DNA of 64,000 bases from positions 62,001-126,000 of the forward strand of contig WHVA01000147.1 in the NCBI GenBank assembly GCA_015179125.1, given 5' to 3'. Numbering within the stretch: the first letter of the stretch is position 1; every line of letters starts with the position of its first letter. The notes under the pieces are model-generated. The model was not told where the DNA came from and searched no databases. It was given only the letters and a program-made list of their open reading frames with translations. Below are positions 45,721 through 56,306 of the stretch, one piece after another. The stretch comes from Gautieria morchelliformis. Its lineage: Eukaryota; Basidiomycota; Agaricomycetes; Gomphales; Gomphaceae. Position numbers and translations under genes: made by a program.

Positions 45721-46086
45721 CCTGACTGGAAAACCTGTCGGCCAGCCGGCTTCTTGTCAAAAAAGTTCAGCGTTGCTCAGCAACACTATAGGACTCATGA
45801 GCACGAGACAATCGCCGTGCTCAAGGCTCTCATGAAATGGGAGGATAAACTGCTAGGACAAAGGTTTACCCTCGTCACAGATCACAAAGGGCTTGAGTAC
45901 TTCGAGACCCAAAAGGGCCTGTCTGACCACCAGGTCAGATGGTGGGAATTTTTGTCCCGCTTCAACTTCAACACAGTTCATGTTGATGGAGTGGATAACA
46001 AGGTGGCAGACTGCCTGTCACGCTACTACGAGAGCGAGACAAGTGACGACAGTCACCCAGACCACGTCTTTGTGAATGCAGGCGTG
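45721..46086 (+). pseudogene. Gypsy RNase H, second part
   Basis: Encodes SKKFSVAQQHYRTHEHETIA, ALMKWEDKLLGQRFTLVTDH and NTVHVDGVDNKVADCLSRYY, the typical C-terminal half of Ty3/Gypsy RNase H. Broken from its first part by LTR-B and a frame change, and ended by LTR-A at 46087. Confidence 0.8.
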
Positions 46087-47358
46087 TGTCATGACGCGTT
46101 TATTTCTCATATTCAGGTGCTCTGTCCTACCATTTGTCACTCCAACTCCGTGTTCGTTCCGATCACCATTGTCATGTTCGGCAACCAATTCCCGCTGTTC
46201 ACAACAATGACCATGGTTATGCGTCAACAAGCGATCGACGTCCTCGGACTAACTTAGCAGTCATTGTTGGGCCTATCACCTCCTCTGCTCAACCCTCTTC
46301 TGATGGTGTTCTGACAATCGTATTGTCATGACCTATGTATTTCCTGCACCTTGTTACCCCCATTCCCTCGTTCGCTATTCCTCCTCCGTGTTCGCTCGGC
46401 TTCGCCCCTCCCTTCGGCCACGCCTCCTCTATGTTCTCTCCGTTCACCCTTCGCCGCATTTCGCCGAACCGCTATTCCCTGCTCGCACATTTCGCCAACA
46501 AGGCACGCCATCAAACACGATCGATACCATTTACCCAGCGTAATGATTCATCACTAACCCCATCATCTTCTTAAATCCAACCCCTTTGGATTTTTGTATG
46601 GCCAAAGTATGTTCATGGAGTGTTCCTTCCGTAGGTCGTGTGGGATCGACCCAGTGGACGAAGAGTCCGTGCAGGGTGACATGTATGCGGGTCCCAAGAC
46701 ATGGTTTCCTACATAAGTACCTTCGCCACCTTTACTCTCCGCCGTTTCATGTTCGCACCCCTCCCTCACTCTATTGTATGTTTATTCCATCTCCTTAGTA
46801 TCATGACTGCGCACCCCTATCCAACCCTGACTCATGACGGCCTCTTTCCTATTCGCTGATACCGTATGAGCATTAGATATAAGTAGTTTACATTCGCATA
46901 TATATTCCCCAGTTCAATTATCATACGTCATCCATCTTGTGCAAACTTGACCTCGCTGTGATCATCATCTTGAGCCTCTCCTTGAATATTTCTATCTTCA
47001 ACCAGCCAAGGACTTAGGCATCACTGGTGAGTTCTCATACTTCATCTTCGTTACCTTAGCCTTCGAATTATTTTCTGTGCTGTTGGCGAAGGGCTCTGAA
47101 GGAGCACCTTCGCCAGCGAAGGGACCGTCGAAACTTAGACAGCCCTTCCGCGATATCTTGTACATTATGTCGTCGAGTGCTGCGAGCTATTTCGCTACGA
47201 CTGTAGATAGGGCGAGCCCCGTTCGGGCAACCCTCTTGTTTCGTGAACATTCATCAGTTCACTTATTCGCCGAACGGCATACTTATTCGCACAAGTTATT
47301 CGGGCATTCGCTGTGTTCACTAATACACGATATTAACGCCTGAAAACCAATCTTGACA
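46087..47358 (-). mobile_element. Solo LTR-A, inverted orientation
   Basis: 1272 bp. Starts TGTCATGACGCG and ends CCAATCTTGACA, the reverse complement of the other LTR-A copies. Flanked by GCGTG (46082-46086) and ACGTG (47359-47363), a 5-bp duplication with one mismatch. The Gypsy frame goes from ...DHVFVNA to VHLDPEGE across it. A second TGTCATGAC at 46326 is the border of an internal ~240-bp imperfect tandem duplication, not another insertion. Confidence 0.88.
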
Positions 47359-48408
47359 ACGTGCACTTAGACCCGGAAGGTGAGCTACTGCCCATCGACC
47401 GGTATATTGAGCTGAAAACAGCAGCAACGAGATGGTCTAACTGCCTCGTGGAGAAGACGGAGGCGCGGATACTAGAATCCGCCGCCTTGAACGAGGGCTC
47501 ACAAAAGCCCATGATTGGTGCCGCATCATGTGACAATGACGACGACAATGTCCGAGTCATCACTGCAGGCAACGACGGCGCACCACTGCATCAGAACATC
47601 GAACAAGGTGTAGACCTGTCCAAGGTCTTATGAGACACATACCATAAGGACCCCATGTTCTCAAAGATCATGGAGCACCCAGACGTGCACCTGAGATTGG
47701 GAATCCAGGATGGGCTGATTTGGACAAAGAATCAGCTCCAGAGAGACATCATCACCATCCCCCAATCTGTTCTTCAGGGGGGAAGGAGGCTGATCGAAAT
47801 CATCATCGATCGAGCACACCAGATAGTTGGTCACTACGGCCATCTGAAGACATCAAACTACATTTGAAGGCCATACGGTGGCTGGGCATGAACCTGGACA
47901 TCAAGTCGTTCTGCACATCGTGCGCGAAGTGCCAAATGATGAAGACCGGGCCACAACGGCCCAAGGGTTTACTACACAGCCTACCCATTCCAGATAGGCC
48001 ATGGCAGTCGATCGGCATTAACTTCATGGGGCCCCTGCCCAAGTCGAATGACTGTGACTACCTAATGGTAGTCATCGACCGACTAACGTCACACGTCCAC
48101 CTTGTCCCAACAACAATGAGCATGTCAGCCAAGGGAGTAAGTAGCCTGGCTGTTTCTGAAAGAAGTCATCCGACTCCATGGAGTCCTGGACTCCATTGTC
48201 TCGGATAGAGACTGGAAGTTCACATCTATCTTCTGGCATGAACTACAGTGACTCATGGGGACTAAACTCCTCATGTCAACTGCCTTCCATCCCCAAATGG
48301 ATGGAGCGACCGAGCACACAAACCACTCGATCGGCAGATACTGCGTGCTGTAGTCAGGGACGACCAAAAGGACTGGGCAGCGAAATGCCCAATGGTTGAG
48401 GTCACCCT
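47359..48408 (+). pseudogene. Gypsy integrase, N-terminal and core
   Basis: Pieces in several frames: VHLDPEGELLPIDRYIELK (47361), a zinc-finger region with AHQIVGHYGHLKTSNYI and CTSCAKCQMMK, and the catalytic core [27 protein letters not shown] and FHPQMDGATEHTN. The first catalytic Asp (usually GIDFMGP) is Asn here; the second Asp and the Glu remain. Interrupted at 48409 by LTR-A. Non-functional. Confidence 0.8.
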
Positions 48409-49260
48409 TGTCAAGATTGGTTTTTAGGCGCTAATATCGTGTATTAGTGAACACAGTGAATGCCTGAATAACTTGTGTGAAGAGGTATGCCCTTCGGCGA
48501 ATAAGGTGAACCAATAAATGTTCAGAAGATAAGAGGGCTTCCCGAACGGAGCTCGCCCTATCTACAGTCGTAGCGAAACAGCCCGTGGCACTTGACGATG
48601 TAACGTGCAAGGTGTCATGAAAAGGTTGTTTAAGTAGCAACAATCCTTTCACCGGCGAAGGCGCTCCTTCGGAGCCCTTCGCCGACAGCACAGATAATAG
48701 TTTGAAGGCTAAGGTAACGAAGGTGAAGTACAAAAACTCACCAGTGGTGCTTAAGTCCTCCTCTGGTTGAAGATAGGAATCTACAGGAGAGGGCTCAAGA
48801 CGATGGTCACAGTGAGGTCAAGTTTTGCACAAGATAGATGTATGATAATTGAACTGGGGAATATACATGCGAATGTAGACTAGTTATACCGAATGCTCAT
48901 ATGATATCAGCAAATAGGAAAGAGGCCATCATGATTCAGGGTTGGATAGGGGTGCGCAGTCAGGATACAGAATAGATGAAACACGTATCCAATAGAAAGA
49001 AGGAGGAGTGCGAATGTGAAACAACAGGGGGGAAAAGACGACAAAGGCACCTATGTATGAAAACACGCCTTGAGACCTGCATATATGTTGCCCTGCATAC
49101 ACTCTTCATCTGCTGGGCTGATCCCACGCAATCTACGGGTAGGGTGTCCCACGAATTCATCCTGGCCATATGGACACCTAAAGGGGTTGCGTTGGGAAGA
49201 TGATGGGGCCAGTGATGAACCATCACGCTGGGTAGAGGATGTCGATCGTGTTTGATTGCG

Positions 49261-50985
49261 TGTGTCAAGATTGGTTTTTAGGCGTTAATATCGTGTATTA
49301 GTAAACACAGCGAATGCCCGAATAACTTGTGCGAATAAGTATGCCGTTCGGCGAATAGGGTGAACCAATAAATGTTCAGAAGGAAAGAGGGCTACCCGAT
49401 CAGGGTTCGCCCTATCTACAGTCATAGCAAAATAGCCCATGACACTTGACTGTCAGGGGACACCCTGTTTTCCATTTCCAGTTCCGACACCACACCCAGT
49501 TCCGACTCCATTTCTGGCTCCGCTTCCATCTCCGACTCCGCTTTCGGAAATGATTCCGCTTCTGGGAGAACTTCCACCAGTTCTGTTCGCCTTGCCAGTT
49601 CCACTCCAATTTCCGACATCCGCTCTTGGAACAGTGTCGGAAGTCAAGTGACCCGCGTAGTAGGTGGCATCAAGGGTCTATCAAGGGTCAGGGAGGTCAG
49701 GGGGATGCAGGGTTGATGGCGAGTGCCAAGTGTTGTCCCTGACTGCGGAGCGTAGTATAATACGGGCTCGCTGACATTGGGGGTCCTTAGACTTTTCTCT
49801 TTGGATTTCCCCTTGTCAGGTGAGAATCCCCTCTCTTGTATACTCTGTTCATTTATAAATACTTTGGCTTTCCCCTTGTCAGTTGTGTGGTAGTGTGATC
49901 TCCACAACCAGCTAGGGTTGCCCTTACATTGACGATGTAATGTGCAAGGTGCCATGGAAAGGTTGTTTAAGTAGTAACAATCCCTTCGCCGACAGCACAG
50001 AAAATAGTTTGAAGGCTAAGGTAATGAAGATGAAGTATGAAAACTCACCAGTGATGCCTAAGTCTTCCTCTGGTCAAAGATAGAAATCTACAGGAGAAGG
50101 CTCAAGACGATAGTCACAGCGAGGTCAAGTTTTGCACAAGATGGATGTATGATAATTGAGCTGGGGAATATACATGTGAATGTAAACTACTTATATTGAA
50201 TGCTCGTATAGCAACAGCAAATGAGAAAGAGGCCGTCATGAGTCAGGGTTGGATAGGGGTGCACAGTCGTGATACTAAATAGATGAAATAAACATACAAT
50301 AGAATGAAAGAGGAGTGCGAACATGAAACGACGGAGGGGAAAGAGGGCGAAGGCACCTATGTATTAAAACACGCCTTGAGACCTGCATACACATTACCCT
50401 GCACGGACTCTTCGTCTGTTGGGCTGATCCCACACGATCTACGGGTAGGATTTCCCGCGAATGCATTCCGGCCATATGAACACCTAAAGGGGCTGGGTCG
50501 AGAAGATGATGTGGCCAGTGATGAACCATCACGCTGGGTAGAGGATGTCAATCATGTTTGATGGCGTGCCTGCTGGCGAATGATGCGAGCAGCGAATGGT
50601 CGTTCGGAGAATGTGGTGAAGGGTGAATGCAGCGGTCATAGATGGGGTGTGGTCGGATGGCAGAGTGAAGCCGGGCGAACGTGAAGGAAGAGTGGTGAAG
50701 GGGAAGACAGGGATGGCAGGGTACAGGAAATAGATGGGTCGTGACAATCTGGCCATAGGAACATCACAAAAAGGGGTTGAGCCAAGGGAGTGAGAGGGCT
50801 AGTGATGAACTATCAAGCCAGTCAAAGGACGTCGATGGTACTTTGATGACATGGCCATGGCGAATGACGCGAGGAGCCAAGGTTGTTCGGTGAACTCGGC
50901 GAACTGCGATCGGAGCGAACGTAGAAGTGGAGTGATGAAGGGGAGGACAAAGCTACTGGGTATAGGAAATAAACACGTCATGACA
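49261..50985 (+). mobile_element. LTR-A inside LTR-A
   Basis: A second TGTCAAGATTGG start interrupts the first copy after TTTGATTGCG. It ends CGTCATGACA at 50985, where the outer copy continues GCATGCCTGCTGG. In intact copies this junction reads TTTGATGGCGTGCC, so the insertion point is clear. The target duplication is imperfect (GCG[TG] against GCATG). Its own length is ~1.25 kb after removing the LTR-B at 49451-49928. Confidence 0.85.
49451..49928 (+). mobile_element. Solo LTR-B inside nested LTR-A
   Basis: 478 bp, TGTCAGGGGACACC...GCCCTTACA, flanked by the perfect duplication TTGAC (49446-49450 and 49929-49933). The empty site in sister copies reads GCACTTGACGATGTAA, matching exactly. Holds a short minisatellite of TTCCGACTCC-type units (49475-49560). 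Innermost member of the nest. Confidence 0.95.
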
Positions 50986-51395
50986 GCATGCCTGCTGGTG
51001 AATGATGCGAGTAGCGAATGGTCGTTCGGCGAGTGTGGTGAAGGGTGAATGCAGCTATTGTAGATGGGGTGTGGTCGGAGGGCAGGGCAAACACGAAGGA
51101 GGAGTGGTGAAAGGGAAAACAGGGATAGCTGGGTGCATGAAATACATGGGTCGTGACAATCTGGCCATAGAAACATCCAAAGGGGGTTGGGCCAAGGAGG
51201 TGAGAGGGCAAGTGATAAACCCTCAAGCCAGTTAAAGGACGTCAATCATGTTCTGATGGCGTGGCCATGGCGAATGACGCGAGTAGCCAAGATCGTTCGG
51301 CAAACTCGGCGAAGGGCGATCGGAACAAACAGAGAGGTGGAGTAATGAAGCGGAGGACAGAGCTACTGGGTATGGGAAATAAACACGTCATGACA

Positions 51396-52160
51396 GCCCT
51401 CAACAGCAACGTCAGCACAACCACAGGGTTCGCTCCCTTTGAGCTGAACCACGGCTCTATGCCACGGATAGACCTGCCCATAGCCACGGACACCCCATTT
51501 AAGAGGGTAGCCCAATTCACACATCAGGCCAGATGGAACCTGATGGTGGCACACGATGCAATCATCGAGCATCGAGTGGCGCAAGCATTTCACGCGAACA
51601 AGAAATGTATGGCAAGTGACATGTACACGGCCAATGACCACATTTACCTGTCAACCCAAAACCTGACTCTGCTGAAAGGAAGAGCCAGAAAACTTGTGCC
51701 ATGGTATATTGGACCATACCGCATCATCAAGGTGCATAATGACGCCTCAGCGGTAACCCTTGAACTCCCCGATGAGGTGAAAAGCCATCGTATCTCACCG
51801 GTCTTCCATTCAAGCCTCGTATGATGATATGAGGCTAACAACGATGAACTGCTCCCTTGTCAGGAGGCCAAGTCATTCTATGACTTTGGATCGAACGATG
51901 ATGAGGAGTGGCTCGTCAACGAGATTATTGCACATCAATGGATAAACTCAACGGACCTGGAATTCCAGGTCTGCTGAACCCTAGGCAACATCACATGGGA
52001 ACCCATGTCATCGTGCAAGGATCTCGAAGCTCTAGATCACTACTTAGAGCTCCAGGGGATGGGCAAGCCATGCGACCTCCCCAAGCGCCGCTAGACCCAT
52101 CAGTCACGTGTATATCATGTGATGCGCCAGCCATGGTGCAGTTAAATTTTCACCTCAGAT
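51396..52160 (+). pseudogene. Gypsy integrase C-terminus and chromodomain-like tail
   Basis: From 51396 the frame encodes the end of the integrase core (TTGFAPFELNHGSMPRIDLP), then the GPY-type region (KLVPWYIGPYRIIKVHNDA, then SHRISPVFHSSLV). After a stop near 51824 it continues with FYDFGSNDDEEWLVNEIIAH and a following GNITWEP block, a chromodomain-like module as in chromoviruses. Chromodomains can target integration to marked chromatin (established). Degenerate. Confidence 0.75.
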
Positions 52161-52213
52161 CTTTCTGAGGCGCATCACTTTTTGGAAGCAACCACCACCA
52201 CCATCATCTCCCC

Positions 52214-54174
52214 ATGAAGATGATGCCATTGAAAGATGGAATGGACGTTGATCCATCAATGTCCAAGCTACACTCAACGGCCCCGAAGCAAGGAGCTGCA
52301 GACATCCTACGAGCACCAGTGGATCAGGAACACTGGATGATCGTAGGGTGGGAGGATGCACTGGCAATTGTCCACCCAGACGACTGCCACACTTGTGCAG
52401 TGTATGCCACACACTTACAGGCCGCAATGGGCACCGGAAAGGTGAAGCTGAAGGATGAGGACATCAGTGATGCCATTGATGCGGCCTGGGGATGGTTCCC
52501 AAGGGCCATCAGGGGTGACACGTGAGTGGAGCCCTTATGGGACATCCATGACCTCAAAAAGGAGGTCAAGGACCTAGAACGCGCGGTCGAAAACCACAAC
52601 GATGCACTCGATGCCGAGTGTACGAAAGTAAAAGAGCTAGAGGGGCAGCTTAAGGCACTCCAGCTCACACATGCAGCCTCAAAAAGGCCGCGCCAGGACC
52701 AGGCCACTGACTCAGTGGCCAGCCCATCGTCACCTCACACGACGGCACCCCTTCCAGCATGCGCAGCCTCAGGACTGGCATCCTGAATATCGGCCCCCAC
52801 CCCAACATCAACGGAGGGGCCGAGCGCGCCGTCCGACACGGCATACGACGACATCCCGGACCAATGGGAGTCCAACTCCTCCATCTGGAAGACGTATGAT
52901 CCAGACAGGGATCATCATATAGCTGAGCAGCTGAAAAAGAAGTGCAAGAAGTTGCATGGCACCCCCAGCTCGTACAATGGCTTAGCCATTGCGAGGGAAC
53001 GCGCAATTGGCACGTACCTAGCGGCATCACCATCACACACCATCAATGACCCTGCCCTGCAACGGCAGGTAGCGATGGTCGAGGCCCAGTACATTGGGTC
53101 ACAAGTGGACCTGCCGCTGGTGGCGGGGCCAGTTCACCTTCCCTACCCAGGGGAAGGGGAGATCATACCACTCAGAGACCCGCCAATCTCCGAGACAGGC
53201 TTCCTACCACGTCCTGTAGGAAAGGCACCACAGCAACATACACAGTGGTACGACGTCTGCCCGCTTGACGACACACGGTTCATCGAGCTCCGACTGCACG
53301 CAAAGGACACGCCGTAGTATCTGTGCACACGTGAAATGATCGGTGTGTTCAAGCACATCAAGCGCGAGCAACACACTCGCAATCCCAAACGGGATTGCTT
53401 CATGATAGTGAGCGGCACCTGCTCGACATCACGGCCATCCTGAAGGGTTGGATACACAACCCAGAAGGAATTCCCTCCGCCATCCACGACAATGTGGACG
53501 GAAGCCTCAACATCACAGACATGGATGTCTGGATGTGGTTGAAGGCCCTCACGTCCCAAGTCAAAGGGGTCACGTCACCCCTCAAGTCGAGGCTCATCGA
53601 CTTATTTGGCTCGACCAACCAATGGTCGAGCTTCGTCGATGCCAGGGAGTGCCTTACACCGCAGAGCACCAGCCTCCGGCTGTCCATCATGGGCCCATAT
53701 CCTGTAAGAGGACAGGCTGGCCCAGAAATCCCGCTCGCCAAGATCATGCGGTGGCTGGCTCGCTACGCCGGCGTCACTCGCGAGCGCATGGCTCGCATTG
53801 AACAATATGTTCAACACAGTCTCACAGGCGTGGCATTCAGTGCCGCCACCCAAGAGGGTCAGCAGAAGATCCTCGAGACCAGCCACATGAGAGCCACGGC
53901 ACCCCTGCCACTCAACTCACGCCTTGCGAGCATCCAGCCACCCCCACCGGCCGATGACCCGGCCGTCAAGGCCATGCTCCATGAGGACACTGGCCCCGAC
54001 AACCAGGTGGAAACCCCCGCCGTGGGTGAGGCAGAGCCGCCGCCTCCAAACACCTCTGCAGATGCGGAGGTGCCCCTGGCAGAGTCTCGTGCTCCACCAG
54101 CCCCATACGATGCCAACGTCATCGTATTGGAATCACTTGAGGACTCCATCATGGAGGACCTCTATGCATCTTGA
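52214..54174 (+). pseudogene. Extra Gypsy ORF between chromodomain and 3' LTR
   Basis: About 650 codons in four pieces separated by a stop or frameshift. 52214-52522 has WMIVGWEDALAIVHPDDCH. 52526-52786 is coiled-coil (IHDLKKEVKDLERAVENHND). 52952-53317 reads SYNGLAIARERAIGTYLAAS. 53395-54174 is the longest and best kept, with IIDLFG-like, ECLTPQST and IMRWLARYAGVTRERMARIE blocks and a Pro-rich tail. No envelope signal peptide, membrane helix, protease or polymerase motif is seen. The same 3' part occurs before the LTR at 818. It may be a gag-like or accessory protein; function unknown. Confidence 0.7.
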
Positions 54175-54184
54175 GTTGTTTATA

Positions 54185-54195
54185 GAGGGGGAGGG
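54185..54195 (+). promoter_or_regulatory. Gypsy polypurine tract
   Basis: AGAGGGGGAGGG directly before the 3' LTR start (TGTAAATAACC at 54196). Expected primer site for plus-strand DNA synthesis in LTR elements. The relic copy has AGAGGGGATGGG at the same place. Confidence 0.75.
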
Positions 54196-54397
54196 TGTAA
54201 ATAACCTATGTACCTAAGTGCTTAGCTAATACCAGTGGGCCCCTTAGGGACCCACTGTACAGTTCATGTGTGGGAACGGGCCAGCTGTCCCCATCGCATC
54301 TTACCTTACACTGTCACTACATAGCATCCAGAATACCACTCATTGCTCAAGTTCTGTCTGCTCTTGTGACAAGAATCTTAAGATCTACATCTTTACA
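54196..54397 (+). mobile_element. Gypsy 3' LTR
   Basis: 202 bp with TGTAAA...TTTACA ends, followed by the GAATA duplication. It matches the 5' LTR apart from the MITE and a few substitutions. Confidence 0.92.
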
Positions 54398-54880
54398 GAA
54401 TAGGAAAGAGGCCGTCTTGAACCAGGGTTGGATAGGGGTGCGCAGTCGGGATACAAATAGATGAAACACATATACAATAGAATGAAAGAGGAGTGTGAAC
54501 ATGAAACGGTGGGGAGGAAAGAGGATAAAGGTACCTATGTAAGAAAACACGCCTTCAGACCTGCATACATGTTACCCTGCAGGGACTCTTCATCTGCTGG
54601 GTTGATCCCACATGATCTATGGGTAGGACGTCCCGCGAATGCACTCCGGCCATAGGGATACCCAAAGGGGATTAGTCAGGAAGATGATGGGGCCAGTGAT
54701 GAACCATCACACCGGGTAAAGAATGTCAATTGTGTTTGATGGCGTGCCTACTGGCAAATGATGCGAGTAGCGAATGGTCCTTTGGCGAATTCGGCAAAGA
54801 GCGAACGGAGCAAACATAGAGGTGGAGCGATGGAAGGAAAAATGAGGTTACTGGATACAAGAAATAAATGAGTCATGACA

Positions 54881-55148
54881 GGTCCATCATGAGTTGGACC
54901 ATGAAAACGAGAGTGGTATTTTTCACAATCCAGAGGTCTTTGTTGGAAGGCTTAGTGTCAGGGGGGATGATAGAGCAAGGATCCTTTGCGTCGCAATATT
55001 TCCATAGCCCACTCGTAGCAAGAACTGCTTTCACTTCACTCACCCAAGCCCCATAGTTTTTGCCACCCAAGAGTAACTTAGACATTTTGGGACAAGCCCA
55101 GTTCTCAGGGATGAATGAGGTAATGGAGGAAGTCATGGCATGGAGCAA
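54881..55148 (-). pseudogene. Copia gag N-terminus (same element as 37975-41276)
   Basis: On minus: MLHAMTSSITSF..., then LLLGGKNYGAWVSEVKAVLA, GLWKYCDAKD and FMVQLMMD, the N-terminal Copia gag domain. The frame meets PSLHHVIAGCTTAASAW on the far side of the 13.6-kb insertion, so both halves are one gene split by LTR-A at the GGTCC site. Confidence 0.8.
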
Positions 55149-55276
55149 AGAATGGATATATGTGTTGGTAGAGTGGGGGTAGGGATGGCAAAGGGGAAAA
55201 ACTCAGATAGTTCCTGCATGTATGGATGCTTTGTAGAGGTATTATAGGTGCGGTTGGCCCATAACCTATTGGGATC

Positions 55277-55403
55277 TGCACTGTAGTAAGCTCAGACGCT
55301 CTGGGTGCATGAACAACTGAGGAAAGAAGTGGGGAAGCGGAATCAAAACTGATGACGTGGAGTAGGTGTGGGCCCATGTAGGTATGACATCAATTTCTAA
55401 CAG
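55277..55403 (-). mobile_element. Copia 5' LTR and primer site (probable)
   Basis: On the minus strand a ~127-bp segment starts TGTTAGAAATTGATG and ends GCAGATCCCA. It is followed by ATAGGTTATGGGCCAACC, which looks like a primer-binding site of the initiator-tRNA type. This is ~130 bp before the gag start. The matching 3' LTR was not found on the left. Confidence 0.5.
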
Positions 55404-55544
55404 TACGGATCTCAAGCGTAATGCACCTCAGGTATTCCTGTGTCCCTTCCTTACCTGCGCACTCCCCTGACCATTTCCATAGATCTGCACTCTCATGTCT
55501 ACTACCATACCTCTCTCTTGTCCCTTCCATACCTCCTCCATACT

Positions 55545-56090
55545 AGGGCTGCACACCGTGCTGTACAACCACGGCTGTAGGGTGCCGTATTATGGCCATG
55601 GCACCCGTACCGTCAAGGGTCTGTGTGCACTGCTGACGGTACGGTATATGGTTTAGTTTGATGCCGTATGATACCGTACAAATACGGCTGTGTACGGTAT
55701 GTATACGGCATGCATTGGTAAATGCCGAAACCTGTTAGCCGAGCCCAAAAAGGCATCGCCTGACGGGTGCTACTGCTGCTGGCACATACACGGGGCCTGC
55801 CTAAATAGTCTGCATAGGCTGACATAAAGTGTAGCTACCTGTGTAGGTCACATAGGCTCAACATACTAATGCCATGCAATGTTATATCTACACGGATCGG
55901 TCACTAACTGACCCTCCAATAGCTTGACTGTATAAATATTGCTGTCAACCTTAATACGGACGGTACGGTACCTGTACCGTACCGTCAGAGGGGGTGAGGT
56001 GTTGATCATACGGAAGTATACGGTCGGCCGTATCCGTCAACTTGCCATACATTATACGGCCATAGCCGTAATACGGATGGTGTGCAGCAC
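55545..56090. repeat. hAT-type MITE
   Basis: 546 bp with terminal inverted repeats AGGGCTGCACACCGT / ...GGATGGTGTGCAGCAC, flanked by 8-bp duplications TCCATACT (55537-55544) and TCCGTACT (56091-56098), one mismatch. Ends and duplication length fit hAT elements (established rule). The interior is full of GTACGG / CCGTAC palindromes (GGTACGGTACCTGTACCGTACC near 55970). No transposase frame. Confidence 0.88.
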
Positions 56091-56248
56091 TCCGTACTCC
56101 CATGTCCACTACCTTACTTCTTCATCCCCATATACACTTCTGTACCCTATCAAGAGATAAGATTTCATCTTCACATCTTGAAGCAAGTAGAGCGAGTGTA
56201 ACAGAATTGAAAGTAATGCGAGCCTGTCCCTGACAGATGCTCGGCGGA

Positions 56249-56306
56249 TCGGCATGACGCACGACCTAGCCAAAAGCTCGCAAGCTAACTCGTGCGTCAT
56301 GCCGAC
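56249..56306. repeat. Short perfect hairpin
   Basis: ATCGGCATGACGCACGA and TCGTGCGTCATGCCGA face each other around a ~24-nt loop, just outside the right arm of the inverted duplication. No coding content. Confidence 0.8.

Larger units (their letters stand above)
48409..51395 (+). mobile_element. Solo LTR-A, itself interrupted
   Basis: Starts TGTCAAGATTGG, ends CATGACA, flanked by ACCCT (48404-48408) and GCCCT (51396-51400), a 5-bp duplication with one mismatch inside the integrase gene (frame resumes as ALNSNVSTTTGFAPFELNHG). Its own length is about 1.26 kb (48409-49260 and 50986-51395); the middle is another LTR-A copy. Confidence 0.9.
41785..54397 (+). mobile_element. Ty3/Gypsy chromodomain element with nested insertions
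   Basis: Bounded by the perfect 5-bp duplication GAATA (41780-41784 and 54398-54402), with LTRs 41785-42387 and 54196-54397. Coding order: 5' ORFs (42483-43588), protease, RNase H, integrase, integrase C-terminus with chromodomain-like tail, then an extra ORF (52214-54174). Five foreign insertions lie inside: a foldback MITE in the 5' LTR, a Copia deletion derivative, an LTR-B copy and two LTR-A copies, one of which is itself nested. The reverse transcriptase core is missing and frames are broken, so it is inactive. Confidence 0.92.
41277..54880 (+). mobile_element. LTR-A copy 1, split by the Gypsy element
   Basis: Begins TGTCAAGATTGG and ends TCATGACA, flanked on both sides by the 5-bp duplication GGTCC (41272-41276 and 54881-54885) inside the Copia gag gene, whose frame joins across it. 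Its own sequence is only 41277-41784 and 54398-54880 (about 990 bp); the rest is the nested Gypsy element. TG...CA ends and a 5-bp duplication mark it as an LTR. It is a solo LTR, with no internal region of its own. Confidence 0.9.

Noticed and set aside
46326-46798. Frames within LTR-A copies (also 49061-51250)
   Set aside because: They recur in shifted form in every LTR-A copy, without conserved protein; the repeat is non-coding.
46326-47358. A separate LTR-A nested at 46326 inside the copy at 46087
   Set aside because: The second TGTCATGAC belongs to an internal imperfect tandem duplication also present in the other long copies.
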